A DNA stretch of 64,000 nucleotides from Rhodococcus sp. Leaf247 (GCF_001426185.1 NZ_LMRP01000001.1:507372-571371), one strand, 5' to 3'; positions 8,096-18,600 are shown, numbered from the stretch's first letter. Notes: a model not told the origin generated them from the letters alone. Numbers and translations: made by a program.

Positions 8096-9343
8096 GTGAG
8101 CGAGAACGCGTCCACCTCGGCAACCGGGCGAGACAGAAGCGCACTGTTCGGATCAGGCGGGATGTGGCTGGCCAAATGGTCGGTCGTGATCGTGGTCCTG
8201 GCCGGGGCATTGTGGATCGGCGGCTGGGTGGTCGGTCAGCTGTGGGTCATCGTGCTCCCGGTGCTGCTCGCCCTGGTGGTCGCCACCGTCCTGTGGCCGC
8301 CCACGCGGCTCCTGCGACACGTGGGCTTCCCCCCGGCGCTCGCGGCGACGACGTCGCTGCTGGGCTTCCTCGCGGTTCTCGCCGGCGTCATCGCCTTCAT
8401 CGTTCCGTCCGTGGCCAGTCAGGCGCCCGAACTGGCGGACAGCGCCACGCTCGGCGTCGCCCAGGTGCAGGACTGGCTCGAGGGTCCGCCGGTCAACCTG
8501 GACGACCAGCAGATCGACAATGCGGTGCAAGCCATCGGAACCCGACTGCAGGAGAGCGGGACCGCGATCGCGTCGGGCGTGTTCGCCGGAGTCGCCACAG
8601 CCGGGTCCATCCTCGTCACCCTCGGCCTCGTCCTGGTTCTGAGTTTCTTCTTCATCAAGGACGGACCGCGGTTCCTCCCCTGGCTGCACGGACTGGCCGG
8701 CCGCAAGGCGGGCGGTCACATCGCCGAGGTCCTCAGCCGCGTCTGGGACACCCTGGGCGGTTTCATCCGTACCCAGGCGATCGTGAGCGCCATCGATGCC
8801 GTCTTCATCGGCATCGGCCTGCTGATCCTGGGTGTGCCGCTGGCGCCGGTGTTGATGACGCTGACGTTCATCGGCGGCTTCATCCCGATCATCGGCGCGT
8901 TCGTCGCCGGCGCGCTGGCCGTCCTCGTCGCACTGGTCGCCAACGGACTGACGACTGCGATCATCGTCCTGGTCATCATCCTCGCGGTGCAGCAGATCGA
9001 AGGCAATGTGCTGCAACCGATCCTGCAGAGCAAGTCGATGAATCTGCACGCCGCCGTGGTGCTGCTGGCCGTCACGGCCGGTGGGTCCATCTTCGGCATC
9101 ATCGGGGCGTTCCTCGCCGTACCGGTCGCCGCGGCTACCGCCGTGCTGCTGCGCTACATCAACGAGCAGATCGAGCTTCGGTCGGACGAGGATCCCGGAG
9201 CCAACGACATCGCGAAACTCGTTCACGACGACCTGGACGCCGACAAGGGCGACCCTCCCGTCGTGGTGCACGACGAAACGACCCGGTACGCGCCGGACCC
9301 GACACCGCACGACGACGACAAGGCCGAACCGGCGAAGGACTGA
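8096..9343 (+). CDS. AI-2E family transporter (YdiK/PerM-like permease)
   Basis: A 415-residue membrane protein with paired N-terminal helices, a soluble loop near residues 100-165 and a C-terminal block of helices including FIGGFIPIIGAFVAGALAVL and QQIEGNVLQPILQSKSM, the signature region of the family. Members have been assigned to autoinducer-2 export, Na+/H+ exchange or osmoprotection, so substrate is open. The last 60 residues are hydrophilic and rich in Asp. The GTG start follows a GAGAGGA ribosome-binding site. It ends 3 bases before the stop of convergent sbcC. Confidence 0.85.
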   Translation: MSENASTSATGRDRSALFGSGGMWLAKWSVVIVVLAGALWIGGWVVGQLWVIVLPVLLALVVATVLWPPTRLLRHVGFPPALAATTSLLGFLAVLAGVIAFIVPSVASQAPELADSATLGVAQVQDWLEGPPVNLDDQQIDNAVQAIGTRLQESGTAIASGVFAGVATAGSILVTLGLVLVLSFFFIKDGPRFLPWLHGLAGRKAGGHIAEVLSRVWDTLGGFIRTQAIVSAIDAVFIGIGLLILGVPLAPVLMTLTFIGGFIPIIGAFVAGALAVLVALVANGLTTAIIVLVIILAVQQIEGNVLQPILQSKSMNLHAAVVLLAVTAGGSIFGIIGAFLAVPVAAATAVLLRYINEQIELRSDEDPGANDIAKLVHDDLDADKGDPPVVVHDETTRYAPDPTPHDDDKAEPAKD

Positions 9344-9346
9344 CCG

Positions 9347-12328
9347 TCACACTGCCGCGTGCACCCGCACCGATGACCCGTGACGTTCGCGGATCACCTC
9401 GAGGCGAGAGGGCACCCGGTCGCGGATCTCGTCGACGTGGCTGACGATGCCCACCGTGCGACCCCCGGACCTCAGCTCGTCGAGCACTCCCATCACCGCG
9501 TCCAACGACCCCGCGTCGAGGCTGCCGAATCCCTCGTCGATGAACATCGTGTCGAGGGTGACTCCGCCCGCCTCGGCGGCGACGACATCGGCGAGACCCA
9601 GCGCCAACGACAGTGACGCGCAGAACGCTTCACCTCCGGACAGCGTGCCCGCCGACCGCACGACGCCGGTGTAGTCGTCGCGCACGTCCAGCCCGAGTCC
9701 GCCCCGCGTACCGCGCGGACCCACCTCGTCGGAATGCACGAACTCGTATCGGCCTTCCGACATCCGTCGGAACCTCACCGACGCCGCCGTGGCGACGTCC
9801 TCGAGTCGAGCGGCCAGGACGTAGGACCGCAACGACATCTTCCGCGAGTTCTGGCCTCGCCCGGCGACCACGTCGGCCAGGTTCTCCAGTTCTCGATGCT
9901 CGAGTCGCAACGGTCCGAGCACGTCGGAGGCCGCCCACAGCTCGGTGCCCAGGCCTTGCAGCGTGCGGCGCCGTCCTTCCGCGTCACTGTCGGCCGCGAC
10001 GGCCGCGTCGACACGTGCACGCGACTCCTCCTCGGCGCGGTCGACGGGTGCCACATCGACGGGATCCCCCGACATCGCCTCGACCACCACGGGTTCGAGC
10101 AGGACGGCGGCCTGAGCCGACCTCTCCCGGTCGGCCTCCTGCAACGCCTTCTCGAGAGCAGTGCACCGCGCTGCGTCACGTACCGCGGCCAGCGCCTCGG
10201 CGGCACTTCCGAAACCCTGTCGTTCCGCCACGATCGCGACATCCGCGTCGGCGGAGGAGGCGCTGCGGTGCGCGGCGTCCGCGTCGCGACGAGCTTCTCG
10301 GAGCGTCTTCGTCGCGGCGATCGCGGCGTCGACGGCCGTGCGTCGTGCGACCGCGCTGCCGGACTCGCCCACCGCCGATGCGACGCGCGCCGTCGTCTCC
10401 GCGATCCGACGGTCGAGCGATGCGATCCGCTCCCCCGCCGCGGCCAGTTCTGCCGACGCCGTTCCGATGCGCGCATGGAGCGCGTGTACTTCCGTGTCGA
10501 GAGCGTCACGCGCGGCATCGAGGCGCGCGAGACGACCCGCCGATCGACGCGCTGCGTCCACGGCCGTCGTCGCCTCGTCCAGATCCGCCGTCAACTCCGC
10601 CGCGGACCTGTCGGCACACCGTGCCGCCACCTCGTCCTTCTCCCGCCGCAGCCGGTGCACGACGCTCTCGGCCGCGACCCTGTGCGACTCGACCTCGTCG
10701 GCCCGTCGGAGCGCACGGTCTTCGTCGGTCTTGCTGACCTGGTCCGGACCGCTGCTGGTGGGCGCCGGGTGCTCTGTCGCCCCGCACACCCCGCACGGCT
10801 GTCCGTCCACCAACTCACCGGCCAACTCGGCGGCGATGCCGTCGAGACGACGCTCGCGAAGGGCGAGCCAGGCAGTTCTGAGCTCCGCGTGGCTCTCGCG
10901 CAGGCGGTCGAACTCGGTGACCGCGGCCGCGAGACGCTCCGTGCAGCGCACGAGTTCGACATGGGCGGTCGCCGCGTCGACAGCGCTTCGGTGACGAGCC
11001 TCGAGGCTCTCCAGCGACGCGGCGGCCGCGACGCTCTCCCGATGCTCTGCGTCGAGGGTCAGGCGCTCCGCCGGTACGGCGGCCACGCGAGCACGAAGGC
11101 GTTCCAGCTCGTCCGTGAGGGTATCGACGAGCGCCACGGCTCGGCCTCGATCACGCTGCGCTGCAGCACGATCAGCCTCGTCCGCCGCGACACTGTCGAG
11201 TACCGCGCACTCGCCGCTCCACCGGTGGACCGCGGCGTCGAGCGTCTCCGGGTCCGTCGGCGCCGGGGGCCATGACAACACCTGGAGCAACGATGCGGCA
11301 TCGGTGCGAGAGGCAGCGCTTTCCGCTCGCGTGAGAGCGGTGGCCGCGAGATCGGCACGGTGACGCTCGCGCTCCGCCGTCTCCGCGTGCCGGCGCACGT
11401 CGTCGGCGCGCCGAGCGTGGTCGAGTTCGGCCGCCATCGCCACTCGCTCGGCCGCCGAGGCGTCGAGGGCCGCCAGCCGAGCCTGCGCGGCAACCCCACG
11501 ATCCCGTGCGTCCCTACGGCGATGCGCATCCCTCGCTGCCAGGCGACGTACCTCGTGATCGGCACGGGCTTCCCGTAACTCCTCCGACCGTGTCGACGCG
11601 TCCTTCCGGGCGACGTCGAGCAGGTCCGTCGCCCACTCGACGACGTCGGTACCGACGAACAACGGCTCCCCCGCCGCACTCGCAATCTGCGCAGCGATCC
11701 TGTCCAACGACGCGGACTTGCCCGCCAGACGTTCGGCACTCTCGCGTCGTCGCTCCTGGAACCAGGTCTCGATGTCTCGGAAGCGGTCGGTGTCGAACAA
11801 CTGCTCGAGCAGCGCCCCTCGGTCCTCGTTCTTCGCGCGCAGGAACCGCGCGAAGTCGCCCTGCGGCAACAGGACGACCTGGAAGAACTGATCCACGCGC
11901 ATGCCGAGGAGGCGCTCCACTTCCAGGGCGATCTCGTCGATTCGCGACAGATTCTCGCTGCGGCCGTCGTGCCACGTCAGCGTCGCCTTCGCGTTCTGCT
12001 TCGTCGTCCCGACTCCGCGGAGCTTGGGGCGCAGGTACTCCGGGTGCCGGACAAGGGTGAGCCTGCGGCCCCCGAGGGTGGCCTGGAGCTCCACGCGCGG
12101 GACCACCCCGGGTGCAGCGTGGTCGGACAGCAACCTCTTGTTCTCACGTCGGGAACCCGGAAGCACGCCGTAGAGCGCGAACGCGACGGCATCGAGAACG
12201 GACGTCTTCCCCGCACCCGTGGGACCGTGCAGCAGGAACAATCCGTCGGCGCCGAGCTGGTCGAAGTCCACCTCCACGGTGCCGCCGAACGGACCGAATG
12301 CGGTGACGGACAACGAGTGCAGTCTCAT
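9347..12328 (-). CDS. sbcC: Exonuclease subunit SbcC (SMC-like ATPase)
   Basis: A 993-residue Rad50/SbcC protein that with SbcD cleaves DNA hairpins and processes double-strand ends. Walker A (GPTGAGKTS) is at residues 35-43; long Ala/Glu/Arg-rich coiled coils flank a zinc-hook CGVC near residue 510; the ABC signature LSGGEAFCASL is near 893 and Walker B FIDEGFGSLD near 928. The ATG at 12328 overlaps the sbcD stop in an ATGA arrangement, so it is preferred to the in-frame codon 15 bases upstream. It forms a two-gene operon with sbcD. Confidence 0.95.
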   Translation of the reverse strand: MRLHSLSVTAFGPFGGTVEVDFDQLGADGLFLLHGPTGAGKTSVLDAVAFALYGVLPGSRRENKRLLSDHAAPGVVPRVELQATLGGRRLTLVRHPEYLRPKLRGVGTTKQNAKATLTWHDGRSENLSRIDEIALEVERLLGMRVDQFFQVVLLPQGDFARFLRAKNEDRGALLEQLFDTDRFRDIETWFQERRRESAERLAGKSASLDRIAAQIASAAGEPLFVGTDVVEWATDLLDVARKDASTRSEELREARADHEVRRLAARDAHRRRDARDRGVAAQARLAALDASAAERVAMAAELDHARRADDVRRHAETAERERHRADLAATALTRAESAASRTDAASLLQVLSWPPAPTDPETLDAAVHRWSGECAVLDSVAADEADRAAAQRDRGRAVALVDTLTDELERLRARVAAVPAERLTLDAEHRESVAAAASLESLEARHRSAVDAATAHVELVRCTERLAAAVTEFDRLRESHAELRTAWLALRERRLDGIAAELAGELVDGQPCGVCGATEHPAPTSSGPDQVSKTDEDRALRRADEVESHRVAAESVVHRLRREKDEVAARCADRSAAELTADLDEATTAVDAARRSAGRLARLDAARDALDTEVHALHARIGTASAELAAAGERIASLDRRIAETTARVASAVGESGSAVARRTAVDAAIAATKTLREARRDADAAHRSASSADADVAIVAERQGFGSAAEALAAVRDAARCTALEKALQEADRERSAQAAVLLEPVVVEAMSGDPVDVAPVDRAEEESRARVDAAVAADSDAEGRRRTLQGLGTELWAASDVLGPLRLEHRELENLADVVAGRGQNSRKMSLRSYVLAARLEDVATAASVRFRRMSEGRYEFVHSDEVGPRGTRGGLGLDVRDDYTGVVRSAGTLSGGEAFCASLSLALGLADVVAAEAGGVTLDTMFIDEGFGSLDAGSLDAVMGVLDELRSGGRTVGIVSHVDEIRDRVPSRLEVIRERHGSSVRVHAAV

Positions 12329-13506
12329 GCCGATCTCATCCACTCGACGTCCGGCGCCGCGGTCGACGAATCATCCTGCGCAGACACCGATTCGACGGCA
12401 CTGCCGAGAAGTGCCGCTTCGGTCGGCGTCGGCTCGCTGCGCACATCGGACAGGAAGCTGGTCAGGACGGCACCGTCCGAACGCCCGACCACCTTGTCCC
12501 GGTACCGGCCGGAGTCGACTCCCGGGGGCCGCTTCCATTCCAGATGTACCGCATGGGGGAATCGGCCCTGGAGACGACGCATCGCGTCCACGGGCCGCAC
12601 CGCGTCGGTCAGTACAGCCGAGATGTACTGACCCACGTACGATTCGAACTCCTCGGATTCGCACAGCTCGTCGAGGGTGCCCTCGAGGACGGCGAGGCCG
12701 CGGACGATCGGAAGCTCCATCCGCGTGACGACGCGGTGTCCCTCCCCGTCGATGTCGATCATCCACGCGGCCTTGCGATGTGAGCGCTCCCCGAACGAGT
12801 AGGGCAGCGGCGACCCCGAGTACCGGATGTGGTCGTCGATGGTCTGCGGGGAATGGAGGTGGCCCAGCGCCACGTAGTCGACTCCGGAGAAGGTCGACGC
12901 CGGCACCGTCTCGACGCCGCCGACGGAGATCGACCTCTCGGAACCCGTACCCTCGCCGCCGATCACGAAGGCATGGGCGAGCACGACCGACCGGGTTCCC
13001 GCGTCACGCGTGGCGAGGTCCGCATCGATGCGACCCATGGCCGCCGCGAGAACCGCGGCGTGCGAACGCGCGTCGGGAACTCCGAGCTGGGTCCGCGTGG
13101 CATCCGGTTCCAGGTAGGGAATTCCGTAGAACGCGACCTCTCCGTGCTCGTCGGAGAGCACGACGGGCCGATCGACGGCATCGACGGTGGTGAACAGATG
13201 CAGTCCACCGGCCGCGGCGAACGCGGAGCCCGCCCCGAGGCGCGCAGGGGAATCGTGGTTGCCCGACGTCGCGACGATGACGGCGCCCGCGTCACGGATT
13301 GCCTCGAACGCCCTGTTGCACAACCGAACGGCGTCGGCGCTGGGAACGGCACGGTCGTAGATGTCTCCGGGAATCACGACGACGTCCACCTGATTCTCCG
13401 CGACGATGGAGGCGACGGCCTCGAGCGCACGCCGCTGATCGGCCAGCAGGTCGACACCGTGGAAGGTGCGCCCGATGTGCCAGTCCGAGGTGTGCAGGAT
13501 TCTCAT
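12325..13506 (-). CDS. sbcD: Exonuclease subunit SbcD (Mre11-like nuclease)
   Basis: A 393-residue metallophosphoesterase. Metal-binding motifs are in order: HTSDWHIGR (residues 5-13), PGDIYDRA, TSGNHDSPARLG, and LGHLHSPQ. SbcD is the Mn-dependent nuclease of the SbcCD complex. It is the first gene of the sbcDC operon; the last four bases overlap sbcC. A TAGCGT hexamer seven bases before the ATG, with no Shine-Dalgarno sequence, suggests a leaderless transcript. Divergent from rmuC, with 79 bases between starts. Confidence 0.95.
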   Translation of the reverse strand: MRILHTSDWHIGRTFHGVDLLADQRRALEAVASIVAENQVDVVVIPGDIYDRAVPSADAVRLCNRAFEAIRDAGAVIVATSGNHDSPARLGAGSAFAAAGGLHLFTTVDAVDRPVVLSDEHGEVAFYGIPYLEPDATRTQLGVPDARSHAAVLAAAMGRIDADLATRDAGTRSVVLAHAFVIGGEGTGSERSISVGGVETVPASTFSGVDYVALGHLHSPQTIDDHIRYSGSPLPYSFGERSHRKAAWMIDIDGEGHRVVTRMELPIVRGLAVLEGTLDELCESEEFESYVGQYISAVLTDAVRPVDAMRRLQGRFPHAVHLEWKRPPGVDSGRYRDKVVGRSDGAVLTSFLSDVRSEPTPTEAALLGSAVESVSAQDDSSTAAPDVEWMRSA

Positions 13507-13513
13507 GTCGCCG

Positions 13514-13519
13514 ACGCTA
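13514..13519 (-). promoter_or_regulatory. -10 element TAGCGT of sbcD
   Basis: TAGCGT on the minus strand precedes the sbcD ATG by seven bases; the predicted start site falls at or one base from the start codon. Confidence 0.4.
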
Positions 13520-13585
13520 ACGGAGGCCTACGACAAAGTTGCTCGGCGCGAAGGTGTGTCGGTGCCTCGGTTCATAGTGAGCCCC

Positions 13586-14728
13586 ATGACCGCCATCACT
13601 GCCGTGACAGTCCTCGTCACCCTTCTCCTCGGCATCGCGCTGGGCTGGTGGCTACGCGCCGCCCGGGGCGAGGTGGAGCTCGCCCGCGCCGGTGAGCGCC
13701 TCGCCGTCTCCGCGGACAACGAGGAGACGTTGCGGCGTTCCCTGTCGCTGCTGAACGAGGACTCGGCGCGTCGGCACTCGGGCGCCATCGGCCAGCAGGT
13801 CTCGCATCTGGTGGAACCTCTCCGCGATGCGGTCGACTCGCTGGAGGAGCACGTGAGGGTCGTCGAGCGCGATCGGGTGCATGCCTATGCCGGTCTGTCC
13901 GAGCAGGTGGCCGGCATGCACCGCGCCTCTCGGCAGTTGGCGTCGCAGACCGATCAGCTGGTCACCGCACTGCGTGCGCCGCAGATCCGCGGTCGATGGG
14001 GTGAGATCCAACTCGAACGGGTGGTGGAGTTGGCAGGGATGACACGACACTGCGACTTCGACACGCAGGTGACCGCCGACGGTGTCCGTCCCGACCTCGT
14101 CGTCAGGCTGGCCGGCGGCAAGAGCATCGTGGTCGACGCGAAGGTGCCGCTCGTGGCGTTCCTCGACGCCAGCGCGGAACAGGACCCGGAGACCATCGAT
14201 CGACACCTCGAGCGTCATGCGAAGCACTTGCGGACCCACGTCGATCAGTTGGCCGACAAGAGGTACTGGCGGTCCTTCGACCCGTCTCCCGAGTTCGTCG
14301 TCCTCTTCGTCCCCGGCGATCCGTTCCTCGATGCCGCGCTCACCCGCGACCGCGGGCTTCTCGAGCACGCGTTCTCCCGCAATGTGGTCCTGGCCACGCC
14401 GACCACGTTGATCGCCCTGCTGCGCACCGTCGCCTTCACGTGGAAACAGGATGCCCTCGCGGAGGACGCGGCGCGGGTGCGCGTGCTGGGACGCGAGCTC
14501 TACGAACGACTGGGAACGGTCGGAGCGCACGTCGATCGCCTCGGTTCCCAGTTGGGAAAGGCCGTCGACTCGTTCAATGCGGCGGCCGGTTCCCTGGACA
14601 CCCGCGTGTTCGTGACCGCGCGCAAACTGCACGAGATGTCGCTGTTCGAGGGGGAACCACCGCACGTCACCCCGGTCGATCAGCGTCCGCGCACCATGTC
14701 CACGACCGCGACGGGGATCACTCCGTAG
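13586..14728 (+). CDS. rmuC: DNA recombination protein RmuC
   Basis: A 380-residue protein: an N-terminal membrane anchor (residues 1-26, ending GIALGWWLRAA), a coiled-coil region, then the RmuC domain with APQIRGRWGEIQLERVVELAGM, DAKVPLVAFLDA and NVVLATPTTLIALLRTVAF. RmuC is a nuclease-fold protein that limits inversion at short inverted repeats. The ATG at 13586 places the anchor at the extreme N-terminus; the upstream in-frame stretch has no conserved sequence. A CATAGT hexamer about eight bases upstream could give a near-leaderless mRNA. Its position next to sbcDC groups three DNA-end or structure-processing genes. Confidence 0.9.
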   Translation: MTAITAVTVLVTLLLGIALGWWLRAARGEVELARAGERLAVSADNEETLRRSLSLLNEDSARRHSGAIGQQVSHLVEPLRDAVDSLEEHVRVVERDRVHAYAGLSEQVAGMHRASRQLASQTDQLVTALRAPQIRGRWGEIQLERVVELAGMTRHCDFDTQVTADGVRPDLVVRLAGGKSIVVDAKVPLVAFLDASAEQDPETIDRHLERHAKHLRTHVDQLADKRYWRSFDPSPEFVVLFVPGDPFLDAALTRDRGLLEHAFSRNVVLATPTTLIALLRTVAFTWKQDALAEDAARVRVLGRELYERLGTVGAHVDRLGSQLGKAVDSFNAAAGSLDTRVFVTARKLHEMSLFEGEPPHVTPVDQRPRTMSTTATGITP

Positions 14729-14772
14729 TGGTGTCGCGGGCATGCCGACGACGCAACGGCGTGAATCAACGC

Positions 14773-14778
14773 TAATCT
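14773..14778 (+). promoter_or_regulatory. -10 element TAATCT, leaderless promoter of DUF6542 gene
   Basis: TAATCT, then six bases, then the GTG at 14785. Transcription should begin on the start codon. Confidence 0.6.
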
Positions 14779-14784
14779 CGCAGT

Positions 14785-15543
14785 GTGTCCACTAGTCAAC
14801 GCGCACGATCGGGAGTGCCTCTCGACCAACGCTCCGCGTTGCCCTCGGTACCCGGCATCCCCGCATGGGGCGCCGTCGCGGTCGCGGTAGGAGCAGTTGT
14901 CCTCGGCTTCCTCGTCGACGCCATGCGCGTCGGCGAACTCTCGTCCACCTTCGCTGTGCTCTACGTTCTCGGGTCGCTCATCGCCGTCGTCGTGGTCCGC
15001 CATCGCGGCCTGTTCACGGCCATGGTGCAACCGCCGATCATCATGTTCCTCGGCGTACCCCTCGCGTACCAGCTCACCACCGAGGATGCGGGAACGTCCA
15101 TCAAGGACGTCGTACTGAACGTGGCGGTCCCGTTGGTGGACCGTTTCCCGCTGATGCTGCTGACCACACTGCTGGTGCTGGGAGTCGGCGGGGCGCGACT
15201 CGCACTCGATCGTCGGCCGCGCCCCATCTCGAAGCCCGCACCGCGGTCCCGCCCGGCAGCGGCCAAGTCCGCGGCCAAGGCCCGGCCCACGACCGATCAG
15301 CGCGCAGCAACGCCGCGCAACGAGAGCCCGCGCACCCGATCCGGCGAACGGCGTCGGGCTCGCCCGGAGGTCAGGGACACCGCGAGCGAACCCCGTCACG
15401 ATCGCACTCGGCGCGAACGGCCCCAGGCTCCCCGTGAAGATCCCGGGTACACCCGGCCGACCGGCTACGAACCGCGACGCACGGGTGCGGAGAATCTGTC
15501 TCCGTACCCCGCGCCGCAGGTGCGGTACCGCGACCGGGACTGA
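14785..15543 (+). CDS. DUF6542 membrane protein (Rv1111c-like)
   Basis: A 252-residue protein with four hydrophobic segments in residues 25-140 (WGAVAVAVGAVVLGFLVDA; LYVLGSLIAVVVV; MVQPPIIMFLGVPLAY; LMLLTTLLVLGVGG), the DUF6542 region, followed by a long Arg/Pro-rich hydrophilic tail that is probably cytoplasmic and unstructured. No function is known. In M. tuberculosis Rv1111c takes the same place between ispH and ychF. It converges with ispH, 3 bases between stops. Confidence 0.8.
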   Translation: MSTSQRARSGVPLDQRSALPSVPGIPAWGAVAVAVGAVVLGFLVDAMRVGELSSTFAVLYVLGSLIAVVVVRHRGLFTAMVQPPIIMFLGVPLAYQLTTEDAGTSIKDVVLNVAVPLVDRFPLMLLTTLLVLGVGGARLALDRRPRPISKPAPRSRPAAAKSAAKARPTTDQRAATPRNESPRTRSGERRRARPEVRDTASEPRHDRTRRERPQAPREDPGYTRPTGYEPRRTGAENLSPYPAPQVRYRDRD

Positions 15544-15546
15544 GTT

Positions 15547-16590
15547 CTAGACCCGGCTACTGGTCCGCAGCTCGCGGGGCAGCGAGAAGACCAACGTCTC
15601 GTTGGCGGTGGTCACCGACTTCACGTCCGTGTACTCGTGCTTCTCCAGCAGGTCCAGCACACCGCGTACCAGCACCTCGGGAACCGACGCGCCGGACGTG
15701 ATGCCGACGGTGCGGACACCGTCGAGCCACGACAGGTCGACGTCCTTCGCGTAGTCGACCAGGTAGCTCGCGCGCGCGCCGGCAGCCAGGGCGACCTCGA
15801 CGAGGCGGACCGAGTTCGAGGAGTTGGTGGAACCCACGACGATCACCAGGTCGCACTCGGGCGCCATAGCCTTGACCGCCACCTGCCGGTTCTGGGTGGC
15901 GTAGCAGATGTCGTCGCTGGGCGGATCCTGCAGGTTGGGGAACTTCTCCCGGAGTCGCGCGACGGTGGTCATGGTCTCGTCGACGCTGAGCGTGGTCTGG
16001 GAGAGCCAGATGACCTTGTTCTCGTCGCGCACGGTGACGGCGTCCACGGAGTCCGGACCGTCGACGACCTGCACGTGCTGGGGTGCCTCACCTGCAGTGC
16101 CCTCGACCTCCTCGTGCCCCTCGTGGCCGATGAGGAGGATGTCGAAGTCGTCGCGGGCGAACCGCTTCGCTTCCTGGTGCACCTTGGTCACCAGCGGGCA
16201 CGTCGCGTCGATGGTGCGCAGGTTCTTGGCGGCAGCGGATTCGTGGACCGCGGGTGAGACACCGTGCGCGGAGAACACGAGGAGCGCACCGTCCGGCACC
16301 TCGTCGGTCTCGTCGACGAAGATCACTCCCTGGTCGGACAGCGTGTCGACGACGTGGCGGTTGTGCACGATCTCCTTGCGCACGTAGATCGGCGCACCGT
16401 GCTTCTCCAGTGCCTTCTCCACGGTCTCGACGGCGCGGTCCACGCCTGCGCAGTAGCCGCGCGGCTCGGCGAGCAGGACCCGCTTGGGGCCGTCGTACGC
16501 CTTCCCGGGAACGGTCGGACGCGCGATTCCCAGGTCGAGGGGGATCGCCGAGGACGCGGTGGCAGAGGACGAGGGAACAGCCGAAGACAT
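15547..16590 (-). CDS. ispH: 4-hydroxy-3-methylbut-2-enyl diphosphate reductase IspH (LytB)
   Basis: A 347-residue [4Fe-4S] enzyme for the last step of the non-mevalonate isoprenoid pathway, giving IPP and DMAPP. The three cluster cysteines lie in [19 protein letters not shown] and [11 protein letters not shown]; substrate motifs [17 protein letters not shown] and [10 protein letters not shown] are present. The ATG at 16590 is chosen because TATCCT stands exactly six bases upstream on the minus strand, a leaderless promoter; the longer frame to 16635 would include that promoter. The first 35 residues are Ser/Ala-rich and not part of the fold. Confidence 0.95.
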   Translation of the reverse strand: MSSAVPSSSATASSAIPLDLGIARPTVPGKAYDGPKRVLLAEPRGYCAGVDRAVETVEKALEKHGAPIYVRKEIVHNRHVVDTLSDQGVIFVDETDEVPDGALLVFSAHGVSPAVHESAAAKNLRTIDATCPLVTKVHQEAKRFARDDFDILLIGHEGHEEVEGTAGEAPQHVQVVDGPDSVDAVTVRDENKVIWLSQTTLSVDETMTTVARLREKFPNLQDPPSDDICYATQNRQVAVKAMAPECDLVIVVGSTNSSNSVRLVEVALAAGARASYLVDYAKDVDLSWLDGVRTVGITSGASVPEVLVRGVLDLLEKHEYTDVKSVTTANETLVFSLPRELRTSSRV

Positions 16591-16596
16591 ATCACG

Positions 16597-16602
16597 AGGA
16601 TA
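16597..16602 (-). promoter_or_regulatory. -10 element TATCCT, leaderless promoter of ispH
   Basis: TATCCT on the minus strand, six bases, then the ATG at 16590. It decides the ispH start. Confidence 0.6.
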
Positions 16603-16676
16603 CGTGGTGCGGAGTGGCCGGCGCTTCCCGCGCACGTCGACTGGGAAAAAGCCGCGCCGTGGGGCACTCTGGGACC

Positions 16677-17315
16677 ATGATTCGTCCTCCGTTCGCAGCC
16701 CGCGTCGCGCTCGGGATCGCCGTGACCGTCGTCGAAGAAGCGCGACGTCTGCCCACCACGGCCATCTCCCTGCCCATGACGGCGGTCAGCGAAGTCCTGC
16801 AGACCGCGATGCGGCTCCAGCAGACGGTGACCGAGCTGGCCATCAAGGGCGACCAGGTGTTCTCGCTCATCGGAGCTCGCCCGGAGGAGACGGCGTCCTG
16901 GGCGACGTTCGACGAGGACGACGACGGGCTGCCCGGCCGCTACACCGACGTGCCGCTGACGTCCGAACCGCTCTCGACGGACCCGGAGCCGGTCGGAGAC
17001 ATGGCGGGCGAGATCGACGTGCCCAACCCCGGTGCCCCCGCGGGACGCTTCGCGCTGTACTCGACTCCCCCGTCCGAGATCGAGACGGTCGACGCCGGGC
17101 CTGGTCCCGTGCTGTCCACCGCGCCTGCGAAGGCGCCCGAGATCGTGGAATACCTCGACTACGACGCGCTGACGCTGGCGCAGCTTCGTGCCCGGCTGCG
17201 GACGTTGTCCGTGGAGGATCTGTCGTCGCTCCTCGATTACGAGGTCTCCTCGGCCGACCGCGCGCCGTACCGCACGATGCTCGAGAACCGCATCACCACC
17301 GCCCGGGCCAAGTGA
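16677..17315 (+). CDS. Rv1109c-like hypothetical (lipid-droplet-associated protein type)
   Basis: A 212-residue protein. Residues 1-60 form an amphipathic, Ala/Val/Thr-rich segment ([18 protein letters not shown]) resembling membrane- or lipid-surface helices, the middle is acidic and Pro-rich, and the C-terminal [20 protein letters not shown] with [26 protein letters not shown] is a conserved helical domain. Relatives beside xseA in mycolic-acid actinobacteria are annotated as lipid-droplet-associated proteins; I infer this from context and pattern. Its TGA overlaps the xseA GTG (GTGA), so the two are probably co-transcribed. Confidence 0.65.
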   Translation: MIRPPFAARVALGIAVTVVEEARRLPTTAISLPMTAVSEVLQTAMRLQQTVTELAIKGDQVFSLIGARPEETASWATFDEDDDGLPGRYTDVPLTSEPLSTDPEPVGDMAGEIDVPNPGAPAGRFALYSTPPSEIETVDAGPGPVLSTAPAKAPEIVEYLDYDALTLAQLRARLRTLSVEDLSSLLDYEVSSADRAPYRTMLENRITTARAK

Positions 17316-18565
17316 CCTCTCCCCCGTCCGCCGCCCCCTCGAGCACGGCCGAGAACCCACTACCGGTTCGCACGGTGGCCACGAAAGTCGCCGGATGGAT
17401 CGACCGGCTGGGAAGCGTGTGGGTCGAGGGCCAGATCACGCAGATCTCGGTGCGCCAGGGCACGCGAACTGCGTTCCTGACTCTGCGGGATCCGTCGGCG
17501 GACATGTCGCTGTCGGTCACCTGTTCGCCGATGCTGATCCAGAATTCCCCCGTGCAGCTGGTCGAGGGCGCGCGCGTGATCATGTACGGCAAGCTGTCGT
17601 TCTTCACCGGTCGCGGGACGTTGTCGCTGCGCGCCACGGAGATTCGCGCAGTGGGCGTCGGCGAACTCCTCGCACGCATCGAACGGCTCCGAGCCCTCCT
17701 CGCCGCCGAGGGACTGTTCGATCCGCGCCTGAAGCGCCCCCTCCCCTTCCTGCCCCGGACCGTCGGCCTCATCACCGCACGGGCGAGCGCAGCCGAACGC
17801 GACGTGCTGAGCGTGGCTCAGCGCCGATGGCCCGCCGTGACGTTCGAGGTTCGCAACACGCCTGTGCAGGGGCCGTCCGCGGTGCCCGGCATCGTGCGTG
17901 CGCTGGCCGAACTGGACAAGGACCCCGCGGTCGACGTCATCGTGCTCGCCCGCGGCGGCGGCAGCGTCGAGGACCTGCTGCCGTTCTCCGACGAGGCTCT
18001 GTGTCGGGCCATCTCCGTGGCGACCACACCCGTGGTGAGCGCCGTGGGACACGAGCCGGACAGCCCCCTCAGCGACTACGTCGCCGATCTGCGCGCCGCG
18101 ACTCCTACCGACGCCGCCAAGCTGGTGGTTCCCGACGCCGTCGCGGAACTGGAGCTGATCGGCGAACTGCGGAGTCGCAGCGCCGCCGCGCTACGGAGTT
18201 GGGTGCAACGCGAGACGCGGGCACTCGACGCGATGCGGCAACGTCCCGTCCTCGCCGATCCCCTGTCCGCGATCGACCGTCGGCACGCGGAGATCTCCGA
18301 GATGCGCCGCGTCGTCCGCCGGGACGTCGATCGGGCGGTGGCCGGGGAGAGCACGGCCGTCGGACACATGCGGGCCCGGCTGACGACGCTCGGACCGGCC
18401 GCGACCTTGGCTCGCGGGTACTCGGTCGTGCAGCGGGTCGTCGCCGGATCGGATCCCGAGGTGGTGCGGTCCGTCGAGGAGGTGGCGCCGGGCACTCAAC
18501 TGCGCATCCGTGTCGCGGACGGCGCCGTCACCGCCGTGGCCATGGGTCGTAGCGGCTCCACCTGA
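17312..18565 (+). CDS. xseA: Exodeoxyribonuclease VII large subunit
   Basis: A 417-residue subunit of the single-strand-specific exonuclease VII. The N-terminal OB fold runs from [10 protein letters not shown] to about residue 100; the nuclease core has [41 protein letters not shown], and [24 protein letters not shown]; a helical region and C-terminal [10 protein letters not shown] segment follow. The GTG at 17312 overlaps the previous stop. xseB follows after 35 bases. Confidence 0.95.
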   Translation: MTSPPSAAPSSTAENPLPVRTVATKVAGWIDRLGSVWVEGQITQISVRQGTRTAFLTLRDPSADMSLSVTCSPMLIQNSPVQLVEGARVIMYGKLSFFTGRGTLSLRATEIRAVGVGELLARIERLRALLAAEGLFDPRLKRPLPFLPRTVGLITARASAAERDVLSVAQRRWPAVTFEVRNTPVQGPSAVPGIVRALAELDKDPAVDVIVLARGGGSVEDLLPFSDEALCRAISVATTPVVSAVGHEPDSPLSDYVADLRAATPTDAAKLVVPDAVAELELIGELRSRSAAALRSWVQRETRALDAMRQRPVLADPLSAIDRRHAEISEMRRVVRRDVDRAVAGESTAVGHMRARLTTLGPAATLARGYSVVQRVVAGSDPEVVRSVEEVAPGTQLRIRVADGAVTAVAMGRSGST

Positions 18566-18600
18566 CGAGTCTGTCGGGGCGGTCGGGAACAATGGGTGTC

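Noticed and set aside
13466..13585. Longer RmuC start overlapping sbcD
   Set aside because: The extra 40 residues lie partly opposite the sbcD start and precede the membrane anchor that normally begins RmuC.
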